DNA from: Anaerolineae bacterium
Lineage (GTDB): Bacteria > Chloroflexota > Anaerolineae > 4572-78 > J111
Assembly: GCA_020433785.1 (NCBI GenBank)
Contig: JAGRCC010000199.1
Location: forward strand, 1-9,198
Direction: 5' to 3'
DNA length: 9,198 nt
In this document: in pieces, positions 1-7,255 of the stretch
How the letters are laid out: the number at the start of each line of letters is the position of its first letter
How positions within the stretch are numbered: the first letter of the stretch is position 1
Translations under genes and position numbers: made by a program
Notes under the pieces: model-generated
Databases searched by the model: none
Told to the model about the DNA's origin: nothing
Seen by the model: the letters and a program-made list of their open reading frames with translations, nothing else

Positions 1-281
1 CCAACGAGCAAATCAAATCGCTGGCTGCGCTCGATATTTATGGCCGGGTGGCCCGGCAAATTCTGGCGATGACGGAGCGCTACGGCGTATCACAAGAAAA
101 CGGCGACATCATCATCCCCATTCGGCTAACGCAAAGCGACATTGCCGGTCTCATCGGAGCCACGCGCGAACGGGTCAATCAGGTGATGGTGTTGTACAAG
201 CGCGAAAAGTATATCTCGGTCGACCGGAAATATCGGGTTATTGTTCATAATCAAGAGGCGCTGTCTGAGCGCTGCTTGTAA
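1..281 (+). CDS. Crp/Fnr-family transcriptional regulator, C-terminal part (5' truncated by window start)
   Basis: The frame is open from position 3 to the TAA at 279-281, giving about 92 residues. The GTG at 48 is an internal valine, not a start, since the frame is open to the window edge. What is visible is the end of the dimerisation helix (LAALDIYGRVARQIL) and then a winged helix-turn-helix of the Crp type. The recognition region reads LTQSDIAGLIGATRERVNQV, close to the family pattern LTQ-(D/E)-(I/L)-A-x-x-(V/I)-G-x-(T/S)-R-E-x-V. The N-terminal cyclic-nucleotide-binding-like domain lies outside the window, so the ligand cannot be judged. Proteins of this family bind DNA as dimers in the cytoplasm. 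The next gene, a response regulator, starts 12 bp downstream on the same strand, so the two are probably co-transcribed. Family assignment is firm; specific function is unknown. Confidence 0.88.
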   Translation, partial: NEQIKSLAALDIYGRVARQILAMTERYGVSQENGDIIIPIRLTQSDIAGLIGATRERVNQVMVLYKREKYISVDRKYRVIVHNQEALSERCL

Positions 282-293
282 AAAAGGTTGAAG

Positions 294-950
294 ATGGCGG
301 CGCACCCCATCAAAGTACTGGTAGTCGATTATCACAATTTAACGCGAGCAGGGCTTATAAAAATTATGGCCCCGGAAGCCGATTTCGAATTGGTCGGCGC
401 CACAGGCGATGAGCATGAGGTCATTGACCTGGCCGTCGATCTCGAACCCCAGGTGCTCATTCTCGACGGCACACTGTCCAGTACCGCTCAAATTATCGAG
501 CAACTGGTCGCGCGGAAATCGGCCATCAAGATTCTGGTTTTAGACCTGGATTGTCACGTGCCGCAGGCGGTTAATTGGCTAAATATGGGCGCAACAAGTT
601 ATCTGTGCAAACACAGTACGCCCCAAGATTTGTTCAATGCCATCCGCCACACCAGTCGAGGCGAGACCATGCTCAGCCCAAAAACGGCCCGGGGTATGGT
701 CGATCAATTGGTGCGCGCCGGTCCCGGCCCGGCAGATGACGAACTCCACGGTCTTTTAACCGAACGAGAGGTTGATGTATTAAAACTACTGTGCCAGGGA
801 TTGACCGACAAAGAAATCAGTCAAATGCTGCATATCAGCCCACGCACCGTTAACGGTCACCTGGGTCACATCTACGCCAAGTTCGATGTCCACTCGCGGA
901 CAGAAATGATGGTTTTAGCGTTGGAGAAGGGGTGGGTAAATTGGAAATAA
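294..950 (+). CDS. NarL/FixJ-family response regulator with atypical receiver domain
   Basis: 218 residues. The ATG at 294 is preferred over the TTG at 288 because AAAAAGG (281-287) sits 6 nt upstream of it. Residues 5-120 form a CheY-like receiver: D12, the putative phosphoacceptor D58 (LILDG) and the conserved lysine K106 (YLCK) are present. Two usual positions are changed. The second acidic residue of the metal-binding pair is tyrosine (VVDYH, Y13), and the switch Thr/Ser after beta-4 is aspartate (LVLD, D84). Residues 154-212 are a LuxR/GerE helix-turn-helix (LTEREVDVLKLL, then SPRTVNGHL and KFDVHSRTE). Members bind DNA and usually respond to phosphorylation by a histidine kinase. With this altered acidic pocket, phosphorylation may be weak or absent. 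No kinase gene is in the window. It follows the Crp/Fnr-like gene by 12 bp, so an operon is likely. Confidence 0.9.
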   Translation: MAAHPIKVLVVDYHNLTRAGLIKIMAPEADFELVGATGDEHEVIDLAVDLEPQVLILDGTLSSTAQIIEQLVARKSAIKILVLDLDCHVPQAVNWLNMGATSYLCKHSTPQDLFNAIRHTSRGETMLSPKTARGMVDQLVRAGPGPADDELHGLLTEREVDVLKLLCQGLTDKEISQMLHISPRTVNGHLGHIYAKFDVHSRTEMMVLALEKGWVNWK

Positions 951-996
951 GGTTAAGATTTACGGCTTGGTACAGATAACAGTCGCTTCTTTAATA

Positions 997-1097
997 GGAG
1001 TTACGCAAAAGTCAGGTGACAGTCACTTATTGGTAATAAATCAGTATTAGATTAGCCCAAATAGGTCGATTTAGGGCGTCCAAGTGACTGTCACCTT
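997..1097 (+). repeat. Palindrome-ended dispersed repeat, copy 1
   Basis: A perfect 15-bp inverted repeat, AGGTGACAGTCACTT at 1014-1028 and its reverse complement at 1082-1096, encloses a 53-bp AT-rich core. Each arm is itself a palindrome (GTGAC-A-GTCAC). The left end begins GGAGTTACGCAAAA at 997. A second copy in the opposite orientation lies at 1676-1790, with the same arms and a recognisably similar core (for example CACTTATTG next to the left arm, and a CAAAT-GGTC block). There is no coding capacity. It resembles a MITE-like or REP-like element, but the true ends and any target-site duplication cannot be fixed from two diverged copies. Confidence 0.7.
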
Positions 1098-1167
1098 TAG
1101 TTTAAGTTATTTTACCTGCCCCATCGCCGCTGAATCAGGTGATTTTACCCGGCCAAAAATGCGTAAA

Positions 1168-1198
1168 AACACGCTTGGGATGAGACCCCAAGCGTGTT
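1168..1198. terminator. 12-bp perfect hairpin, possible terminator or 5'-leader structure
   Basis: AACACGCTTGGG (1168-1179) pairs perfectly with CCCAAGCGTGTT (1187-1198) around a 7-nt loop. On the + strand the stem is followed by ATAGTTTAAGG, a poor U-tract. On the - strand it is followed by TTTACGCATTTTT, which is more terminator-like, although no - strand gene reads into it. It lies 218 bp after the response regulator and 64 bp before the SPW gene start. It may therefore end the upstream transcript weakly or fold in the leader of the SPW gene. Confidence 0.45.
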
Positions 1199-1261
1199 AT
1201 AGTTTAAGGAGAGAGAAAATAATTTTTTGGCATTTTTGATTGGATGGAAGGAGGTCCAAAT

Positions 1262-1585
1262 ATGTATTGGCTAACCGGTGTTCTAGGCTTAATCTTGGTC
1301 ATTGCGCCGTTTATTGTGGGCTACAGCGAAAACCTGGCTGCCCTCTGGACTAGCCTCATTCTGGGATTGATTGTCGTGGCGGTCTCGTTCTATAAAGCCC
1401 TGAGCAAAGACACCGCCCGCTGGGAATATGGCGTTGCCGCGGTGATGGGGCTGGCGGCGGTCTTCGCACCATTTATCTTCGGTTTCAGCGCTATGGCCAC
1501 GGCCATGTGGACGGTCATCATTCTAGGGGCGATCATCGCTTTGCTGGCCGGTTATCAGGGGTTTTTTGCCCGACCGCAAATGTAA
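1262..1585 (+). CDS. SPW-repeat integral membrane protein (two repeats)
   Basis: 107 residues. The start is the ATG at 1262, because a near-ideal Shine-Dalgarno, AAGGAGGT (1248-1255), lies 6 nt upstream; a longer reading from 1244 would put that site inside the coding region. The protein is almost entirely hydrophobic with four predicted membrane segments in two pairs. It contains an internal duplication typical of the SPW family (PF03779): W3, A15-P-F, W29, G35 in the first half, and W54, A69-P-F, W83, G89 in the second. A short polar loop (residues 48-54, SKDTARW) separates the halves. The biochemical role of SPW proteins is unknown; they are small membrane proteins. The gene stands alone, with its own strong terminator downstream and a palindromic repeat on either side. 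Family call is strong, function open. Confidence 0.88.
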   Translation: MYWLTGVLGLILVIAPFIVGYSENLAALWTSLILGLIVVAVSFYKALSKDTARWEYGVAAVMGLAAVFAPFIFGFSAMATAMWTVIILGAIIALLAGYQGFFARPQM

Positions 1586-1628
1586 TAGAATGTGAATGAT
1601 CGGCGTTCACGACATCTCGCTTCACCTT

Positions 1629-1668
1629 AAACCTTCTCAGACAGATACTCGTCTGAGAAGGTTTTTTT
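1629..1668 (+). terminator. Strong intrinsic terminator of the SPW gene
   Basis: A 14-bp perfect stem (1629-1642 with 1651-1664, built on CCTTCTCAGAC/GTCTGAGAAGG) closes an 8-nt loop and runs directly into GTTTTTTT. It lies 44 bp after the SPW stop codon. The reverse strand lacks a T-tract after the stem, so it works in the + direction only. Confidence 0.92.
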
Positions 1669-1675
1669 ATTCAGA

Positions 1676-1790
1676 ACCTACGCAAAAAGCAAGGTGACAG
1701 TCACTTGAGCAGGTAAATGACCCATTTGAGCCACCCAGGCGCTAACTTATCGACAATAAGTGATTGTCACCTCTGGAATGGCGTAAGTCC
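1676..1790 (-). repeat. Palindrome-ended dispersed repeat, copy 2 (inverted relative to copy 1)
   Basis: The left arm AGGTGACAGTCACTT at 1692-1706 matches copy 1 exactly. The right arm at 1758-1772 is its reverse complement with one mismatch (AAGTGATTGTCACCT). Outside the arms, TACGC (1679-1683) and GCGTA (1781-1785) form an outer inverted pair. Read on the - strand the element starts GGACTTACGCC and its 51-bp core aligns with the core of copy 1, so the two copies face each other across the SPW gene. On the - strand the second arm is followed by TTGCTTTTTGCG. The element could therefore also act as the transcription end of the large - strand operon whose last stop codon is at 1793. Confidence 0.7.
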
Positions 1791-1792
1791 AG

Positions 1793-3319
1793 TTAATGAT
1801 CACGGGCCAAAGTAATGTGCTTCACCTGAAAATCATCCCACACAAACTCATCTTGCTGGGCGTCGGGTAAAAGCCGTACCGTGGTTACGGTAATTTCATT
1901 GTAGCCGGGTCGCAGCAGCTCAACCGGCGCTCCGCGCTGCACCGATAGCCAGCGCCGGGTAAAATCCTGCTGCGGCAAATCCGGCGACAGCGGCACACCG
2001 TTGATGGCCACCGTTGCGCCGATCTCATTTTGCTGCATCAGTTCCAACGTCAGCCGCCAGTCAGTTGTACCGGGATCGACCAGATAAAACGCCCCGGTCC
2101 ACGACAAACTCGGCTTGCGCCCGCCGAACAGTGGCCACCAGGGCGGCTGCAAATCAGTATCACCCAGATGAATGATGACATCCTGACCCAAAATATTGAT
2201 CTCGTCTTGCGGCCGGGGTTGGGCCGACGAAATACCGCGCTCGACACGGCTGCCGGCGGCTTTGCGCCAGATCGCCAAAGCCGGTCGCGGCGCACCGGTG
2301 TCATCAAGCAGACTGTAGCCACCAAAGGGATCGTCCTGGCCCGGAATCGATAAATTCCAGACCGTGACCAGTTCCACCCACGGCCAATCAGCCCGAATGA
2401 TATTTAATGCCTCGGCCAGATAAGCAGCCTGTTGCTCCAAATTAACCTTGATGTCGGCCTGCTCCGGCGGCGGATCGATGGTCCAGCCCATCTCCGTAAT
2501 CCAAACCGGTTTATCATCATCATCGTTCTCGGCCATAATGGCCCGCAGTTCGGCCAGGCGACTAAAGGCCGGATGATCGCTGTCGCTTTGTGGGGCGGCC
2601 GGCGCCAGGCCAAAACTGTACGGGTGAGCCCCCAGGACATCGAAGTAGTCCGCCGCGCCGGCCTGATACATCGCTCGCAAGAATTCGCGGTCATCCAGCG
2701 CCGAGGCATCGCGGCTGTTGGTCGGGGCCAGGCCGGCGGAAACCACCCATGCGTCGGGATCGGCCAATTTGACGGCGTCGTAACCGAAACGCATCAAATC
2801 GACAAAGGCGACCGGGTCAGGCGGCTGCCCACCCCACTCGATGGCCAGATTCGGCTCGTTCCAGAGAATATACGCCTTGATCCGGCCGCGATACCGCTCG
2901 GCCACGTGCCGGACAAAATCTTCGTAGTGGGCCAAATCATCCGGCGGCGCATTCAGTGACAAATCGACCGCACTGGCCCAGGCCGGATGCTGGTCGAGCC
3001 GGACGACCAAATCCAGTCCGTAAAACTCCGCGCCGGCCACGATCTGGTCGGTGGCTTCCCAGTGAAACTGATCCTGCGTCGGTTCAATCTCGCGCCAGGC
3101 GAACACCTGGACCACCGTATCGAACTCGGCGTCGCGGGCCAATTGGAGCAGGCGATCATCCACGTTGAGAGTGTGAACGGCTAGGCGGGGGGTTGAGGCG
3201 GTGGGGGAGCAGGCGGTGAGAAGGAGGAGGCTGATGAGGAGAACGTAGAATGTGGGACGTGGAACGTGGAACGTGGAACGTGGAATGAAGGGTAGGGGAT
3301 AGAGCATGTAACGTTTCAC
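1793..3319 (-). CDS. Clan GH-A (GH39-like) glycoside hydrolase lipoprotein
   Basis: 508 residues. The chosen start is the GTG at 3319: it overlaps the TGA of the upstream gene as GTGA, and AAGGA lies 8 nt before it. An upstream TTG (3337) is less likely. Residues 1-37 are a lipoprotein signal with lipobox LLTAC (C37). Residues 45-350 look like a TIM barrel with the clan GH-A catalytic pair: acid/base E155 in LWNEPN and nucleophile E276 in WITEMGW. H232 in GAHPY is also typical. This layout fits GH39/PslG-like or GH5-like retaining hydrolases; the substrate cannot be told. Residues 380-500 look like a beta-sandwich, possibly carbohydrate-binding. The signal's polar region is encoded by a 7-bp tandem repeat. 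It is the last gene of the operon behind the propeller lipoprotein and probably acts on the outer membrane face or cell surface. Confidence 0.85.
   Translation of the reverse strand: MKRYMLYPLPFIPRSTFHVPRPTFYVLLISLLLLTACSPTASTPRLAVHTLNVDDRLLQLARDAEFDTVVQVFAWREIEPTQDQFHWEATDQIVAGAEFYGLDLVVRLDQHPAWASAVDLSLNAPPDDLAHYEDFVRHVAERYRGRIKAYILWNEPNLAIEWGGQPPDPVAFVDLMRFGYDAVKLADPDAWVVSAGLAPTNSRDASALDDREFLRAMYQAGAADYFDVLGAHPYSFGLAPAAPQSDSDHPAFSRLAELRAIMAENDDDDKPVWITEMGWTIDPPPEQADIKVNLEQQAAYLAEALNIIRADWPWVELVTVWNLSIPGQDDPFGGYSLLDDTGAPRPALAIWRKAAGSRVERGISSAQPRPQDEINILGQDVIIHLGDTDLQPPWWPLFGGRKPSLSWTGAFYLVDPGTTDWRLTLELMQQNEIGATVAINGVPLSPDLPQQDFTRRWLSVQRGAPVELLRPGYNEITVTTVRLLPDAQQDEFVWDDFQVKHITLARDH
3243..3284. 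repeat. 7-bp tandem repeat (ACGTGGA) inside the lipoprotein signal region
   Basis: Four exact ACGTGGA units (3257-3284) are preceded by two degenerate units, ACGTAGA (3243-3249) and ATGTGGG (3250-3256). On the coding strand they encode part of the residues between the initiator and the hydrophobic core of the signal peptide (around STFHVPRPTFYV). Three units equal 21 bp, so a gain or loss of three units keeps the frame and of one or two breaks it. Similar words occur at 8483-8521. Confidence 0.85.
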
Positions 3320-5265
3320 GGGGTTGTTCCTTGCCAAACGCCGTTGGCGGCGGCGATAAATAGCGTATTGTTAGGCCCCCAGGCTAAGGCTTCGATGACG
3401 GTGTCGGTAAGGTTGGCCGGGCCAATGGCCAGCCAGCTTTGCCCACCGTCGTTTGATTGGTAAACGCCGTGATAAGCTGTACCGGCGTAGAGGATTTCAG
3501 GACGGTGCGGGTCGGCCAGTAAGGCGGTGACCGAAATATGCTCAAGACCCCGCCCCCACCCGACAGCCGGCGAGGTGTCGAGCGGGCCTTCGACGGTGTC
3601 GCCGTGATCGAGGCTGCGATAGATGCCCCGGGTTGTGCCGATGATCAGGGTCGATCCGTTGGCCGTAGCGTGAGCCAGCAGCGCCAGGATCGATTGGCCG
3701 GATAAAGATCGGGCGGTTAAATCCCACCGTTCACTCCCTTTGGCTCGAAAAAGGCCGTCTTCGGTGCCAACGTAAATAAAATTCCCAGTCGGATCGACAG
3801 CTAGACTGACCGTTTCCAGCACATCGCCCAAACCGTCCCAGCGGGCCAGCCAGGTTGCGCCGCCATCGTAACTTTCGTACACGCGCTCCCACGCGGCCAA
3901 TTTATAAAGATGATCGGAGTCGAGCGGAGCGACCGCCAGGGCCGGAATGCCGACGCCCGTCCCAGATACGGACTGCCAGGTAACGCCGCCATCGTGGCTG
4001 GCGATCATGCCGTCGCCGGAACTGCCGGCATAAATTCGCTGCGAATCGGTGGGATCGACCGTGAGCGATTGGATACCGCCGGAGCGAATCACATCCGTGG
4101 CGGATTGCCAGCGCTGGTCATCAACTTGCCAGCGAAACAACCCGGCGCCCGTCCCAAGCAAAAGCCCATCCTCAAGAGTGAGCAGCGCGTGAGCGTTTAC
4201 CGTGCCCAAATCCGGAGCCAAGTTGTGCCAGGTCTCGCCCAGGTCATCGCTGCCGTAGAGACCGTTCCACGTTGCCGCCAGGAGTCGATGAGCATCACCC
4301 GATCGCTCGACGCCGGCTAAATCCAACACGCCGCCGGCCGGTAAGCCATCGCCGCCCTGGCTCCAAGTCGTTCCCCCGTCGGGGCTGCGGTAGAGGCGGC
4401 CCTGGCTGGTTCCGGCGATTAACGCGCCGTCGGCCAGCCATAAAAACGAAGTCGCTTCATCAAATTTGAGAGGCAGTGAGGCAACCCGCTGCCACGATTG
4501 CCCACCATCCTGGGTGCGAACAACCTGATCACGTAAGCTGGCGATGGCAGAATGAGGATTGGTTGGATTAATCGCCATATTGCTGCCGTATTTGCCCTCA
4601 TAAGCGGCTTGCCAGCTCTGGCCAGAATCCCGGCTGGCAAAAATGCCCTGTCCCGAGGTTCCGGCGTAAAGATACTGCCCGTTATCGGACACGGCCAGCG
4701 AGATGACCGCAGCTGAGGCCAGCGGCGAATCCTCGGGGACAATGGATCGCCACGTGCCGTCTTCGGTCTCGGCGTAGACCCCCGCACCATCGAATCCGGC
4801 GTAGAGTCGCGCTTCCGCATCAGTGGCTAGCGCAAAAGCCGTCGCGGCCGGCAGGCCCGGCGTCGATTGCCAACTCTGGCCGCCATCTGAACTGGCCAAC
4901 AGCCCGTCACGCGCCGCCGCCCACAACTTAATCGCGCCTTTTTCTTGGCCGATTGGAGCGGATGGCAGCACGTCAAAAATCGGGTTATCGGCTAAGCCTG
5001 CACCGTTGACCGTCCAGGTTTGGCCGCCATCTTGGCTGGTCAGCAACCCGCCGGCAGAATAATAACCGGCCCAAAACTGGTCGGGGTTTATTGGATTGAC
5101 CGCTGCCGCCAACACAATCGACGCCTGGCGGGGCAGGCCATTTTCAGCACGAGTCCACTGCCATTGTGGCAGCGAAGCCGGTCCGGCCGTCTGACAAGCG
5201 GCCAAGAGGAACAACATTGTTAGGGCAATATATTTTAGAAGGTAAAGAGGCGTAAATTGGGTCAT
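3316..5265 (-). CDS. Asp-box (BNR/VPS10-type) beta-propeller lipoprotein
   Basis: 649 residues from the ATG at 5265; no strong Shine-Dalgarno is seen, so the start is less certain than the frame. Residues 1-24 are a lipoprotein signal ending in lipobox LLAAC (C24). The rest carries about ten Asp-boxes of the form S-x-D-x-G-x-(T/S)-W, for example SQDGGQTW (77-84), SSDGGQSW, SRDSGQSW, SPDGGTTW, SHDGGVTW, SYDGGATW and SNDGGQSW, plus two or three degenerate ones. This number fits one large or two stacked propellers, as in sortilin/VPS10, GH74 and Ycf48-like proteins. I see no clear catalytic signature, so a binding role (glycan or protein) is as likely as hydrolysis. It lies 85 bp after the PQQ-propeller gene and overlaps the glycoside hydrolase gene by 4 bp, suggesting coupled translation and joint export. 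Confidence 0.86.
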   Translation of the reverse strand: MTQFTPLYLLKYIALTMLFLLAACQTAGPASLPQWQWTRAENGLPRQASIVLAAAVNPINPDQFWAGYYSAGGLLTSQDGGQTWTVNGAGLADNPIFDVLPSAPIGQEKGAIKLWAAARDGLLASSDGGQSWQSTPGLPAATAFALATDAEARLYAGFDGAGVYAETEDGTWRSIVPEDSPLASAAVISLAVSDNGQYLYAGTSGQGIFASRDSGQSWQAAYEGKYGSNMAINPTNPHSAIASLRDQVVRTQDGGQSWQRVASLPLKFDEATSFLWLADGALIAGTSQGRLYRSPDGGTTWSQGGDGLPAGGVLDLAGVERSGDAHRLLAATWNGLYGSDDLGETWHNLAPDLGTVNAHALLTLEDGLLLGTGAGLFRWQVDDQRWQSATDVIRSGGIQSLTVDPTDSQRIYAGSSGDGMIASHDGGVTWQSVSGTGVGIPALAVAPLDSDHLYKLAAWERVYESYDGGATWLARWDGLGDVLETVSLAVDPTGNFIYVGTEDGLFRAKGSERWDLTARSLSGQSILALLAHATANGSTLIIGTTRGIYRSLDHGDTVEGPLDTSPAVGWGRGLEHISVTALLADPHRPEILYAGTAYHGVYQSNDGGQSWLAIGPANLTDTVIEALAWGPNNTLFIAAANGVWQGTTP

Positions 5266-5350
5266 CAGGTCAATGAGTCATCGATAAACACCGTAATATT
5301 GTCACGTTATCCTTAAGTGAAAGTGAATCAAAAACCGCCGAACCTCGCCA

Positions 5351-7255
5351 TCAGGGCTTGACGCCGGTTTCACAGCCAGCATGACAAATCCAATCGGCGT
5401 TAATCACGGTTTCGTCAGGATAGACAATCTCAACCTTGACACTCTCCGACAATGGAACGAACTGCTCACATTGAGCATTGAATTCGGCGGCAACCGGACA
5501 GTTGTAACGGCCAATGGTCAACCACCACCAGCCGGCAGCTTGAGCCGGGTTATCCAGGACTATCTGCCACCGGCCGGGGTTCATTTCAGGCTGCCAGCGG
5601 TTCGAGCCGCTTGGCTCGGACAGCAAACTCCGCGATCCATTGTCGATTTGGACACTGAAGCCATCAACAGGCCGGCCGGCCTCATCAACAATTTGTCCCT
5701 GAAACCGAACGGCGCTGTCACTGCCGGCCGCGTACCAAGCGCCCGGCGCGAATTGAAAGCTCGGATTGTCGGGTAGCGAGGGGGGATTGTCCGCCGCCGG
5801 AACCCGTAATTCGGGTTGGTCCGGCGTTGAGGCGGCACTTTCAACCGCTTGCAATTGGCCTTTGCCGTTCACCACGAAGATGGTTTGGCCCGATCGAGCC
5901 GGGTCGGCGTAGACCTGGCTGCCGACGGGCAGTCGGTCGAGGATGCGGCCGGACTGGGCCTCGACCGCATATAAATTGCCATCGCCGCCGCCAAAATAAA
6001 CGATCTGATCGGCCACCAGGGCTGAGGATTTGATCGGTTTGCCGGTCTTGAGCTGCCATCGTTGCCGACCACTTTCGGCCTCGAGCGCGTACAGCGTGCC
6101 GTCATAGCTGCCGACAATAACCAGGCCATCAGCCACAGCGGGCGAAGCGAAAACGTCGTTACCGGTTTTGAAACGCCATTTCTCGTCGCCTGTGGCGGCA
6201 TCCAAAGCATAGATAAACTCGTCGTTGCTGCCAAAAAAGATCATCTCTCCGGCAATAGCCGGGGTCGAAGCGACCCAGTTGCCGGTGCGATAGCGCCAGC
6301 GCTGTTGGCCGGCGGTAGTATCGATGGCGTAAAGATAGCGATCCCGGCTACCGACATAAACCGTATCACCGGCCACGATCGGCGACGAGGCCAGCGCTCC
6401 GCCCGCAGTAAAGCGCCAGCGTTCCTGGCCGGTTCGAAGATCAAGCGCTATTAAATGGCCGTCCTGTCCGGGGACGTAGAGACTGTCGCCTGTAGCGGTA
6501 GGCGAAGCAGAAATAGCCATGTCGAACTGCCAGTGTGGCACGCCCGTTATCTTATCGAGCGCGTAAAGCGTGCCGCCGCTGCCGGTGTAAACGGTATCAT
6601 CGGCCACCGTCGGGGGCACCTCAATAGGTGAATGGGTTTGAAACTGCCAAGCAGTCCGGCCCGTTACGACGTCGAGGGCATAGACGTAACCGTCGTTACC
6701 GCCGGTATAGATAAAATTACCGTCCGCCGCCGGAGCCGCGCCAATGCCGCCTTGCCCTCGAAATTCCCACTGCACCCTTAACTGGCGCGATAACGGCGGG
6801 TCAACTTTGTCCCCGCCCAACAGGATTTGGACTAGCGCACTCAGCAACGATGGTGCGGGCTGCGGCTGAACCCACCAACCCGCCAAAACTAGGCCAACGA
6901 TACCCATCAGGCCGGCCAGCGCCACCCAGGTGAATTTGAGGCGTCGTGAAGAAGTTGGGCGCGCCCAACCGGGTTGCGCGGAGCGGCGGCGCGTGAATAG
7001 ATTGGCGACAAGCCGTAACGGGCCGGGAATCTCGACGGTGGAGACTGCTTTAGGCTCAAGCTGATGCAGCAGGCGATGTTTCAGGCCGTACTTAATTTGG
7101 CTCTCCTGGCTAAAATCGGTCGCAGCCAGCCGCCGGGCTAGAGCGAGATCGGCCTGATAATCGCCGGGTGTTTCCGGCAAATCGGATACGCCAGCTTCTT
7201 GCAGCAAATGATCCAGATCATGGCTGAAGCGTTCGGCCAACTCTTTGGTGCTCAT
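5351..7255 (-). CDS. Membrane protein: anti-sigma-like N-terminus, one TM helix, PQQ-type beta-propeller, C-terminal beta-sandwich
   Basis: 634 residues. The ATG at 7255 overlaps the sigma factor's TGA (ATGA) and has AGGGAG about 8 nt upstream. Residues 1-66 are a soluble helical segment (ELAERFSHDLDHLLQ, then LALARRLAATDFSQES) of the kind found in proteins encoded just after ECF sigma factors in Chloroflexota. It has no zinc-binding HxxxCxxC. One TM helix spans about 108-129 after an Arg-rich stretch, giving N-in/C-out topology. Residues 160-475 hold about eight PQQ-like blades with the pattern G-x-x-D-x-x-(L/I)-Y-A-(L/I)-(D/E)-x-x-(T/S)-G-x-x-x-W. Residues 516-634 form an Ig- or carboxypeptidase-regulatory-like domain with four cysteines (C586, C596, C624, C628) that could form disulfides outside the membrane. 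Inferred role: membrane anti-sigma or sensor protein for the sigma factor. True PQQ binding or dehydrogenase activity is not indicated. Confidence 0.85.
   Translation of the reverse strand: MSTKELAERFSHDLDHLLQEAGVSDLPETPGDYQADLALARRLAATDFSQESQIKYGLKHRLLHQLEPKAVSTVEIPGPLRLVANLFTRRRSAQPGWARPTSSRRLKFTWVALAGLMGIVGLVLAGWWVQPQPAPSLLSALVQILLGGDKVDPPLSRQLRVQWEFRGQGGIGAAPAADGNFIYTGGNDGYVYALDVVTGRTAWQFQTHSPIEVPPTVADDTVYTGSGGTLYALDKITGVPHWQFDMAISASPTATGDSLYVPGQDGHLIALDLRTGQERWRFTAGGALASSPIVAGDTVYVGSRDRYLYAIDTTAGQQRWRYRTGNWVASTPAIAGEMIFFGSNDEFIYALDAATGDEKWRFKTGNDVFASPAVADGLVIVGSYDGTLYALEAESGRQRWQLKTGKPIKSSALVADQIVYFGGGDGNLYAVEAQSGRILDRLPVGSQVYADPARSGQTIFVVNGKGQLQAVESAASTPDQPELRVPAADNPPSLPDNPSFQFAPGAWYAAGSDSAVRFQGQIVDEAGRPVDGFSVQIDNGSRSLLSEPSGSNRWQPEMNPGRWQIVLDNPAQAAGWWWLTIGRYNCPVAAEFNAQCEQFVPLSESVKVEIVYPDETVINADWICHAGCETGVKP

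Noticed and set aside
2432..2959. Long + strand frames opposite the glycoside hydrolase and propeller genes (also 3910-4320, 5381-5776, 6062-6454)
   Set aside because: They are antisense shadows of well-supported genes in GC-rich sequence, with low-complexity Arg/Gly/Pro-rich products and no motifs.
3317..3337. The TTG at 3337 as the start of the glycoside hydrolase
   Set aside because: The GTG at 3319 has AAGGA at proper spacing and the GTGA overlap with the previous stop; the TTG has neither.
5266..5350. A terminator or separate promoter between the PQQ-propeller and Asp-box genes
   Set aside because: No stable stem precedes the short T-run and no convincing -35/-10 pair was found in the 85-bp gap, so I treat the four genes as one operon with moderate confidence.
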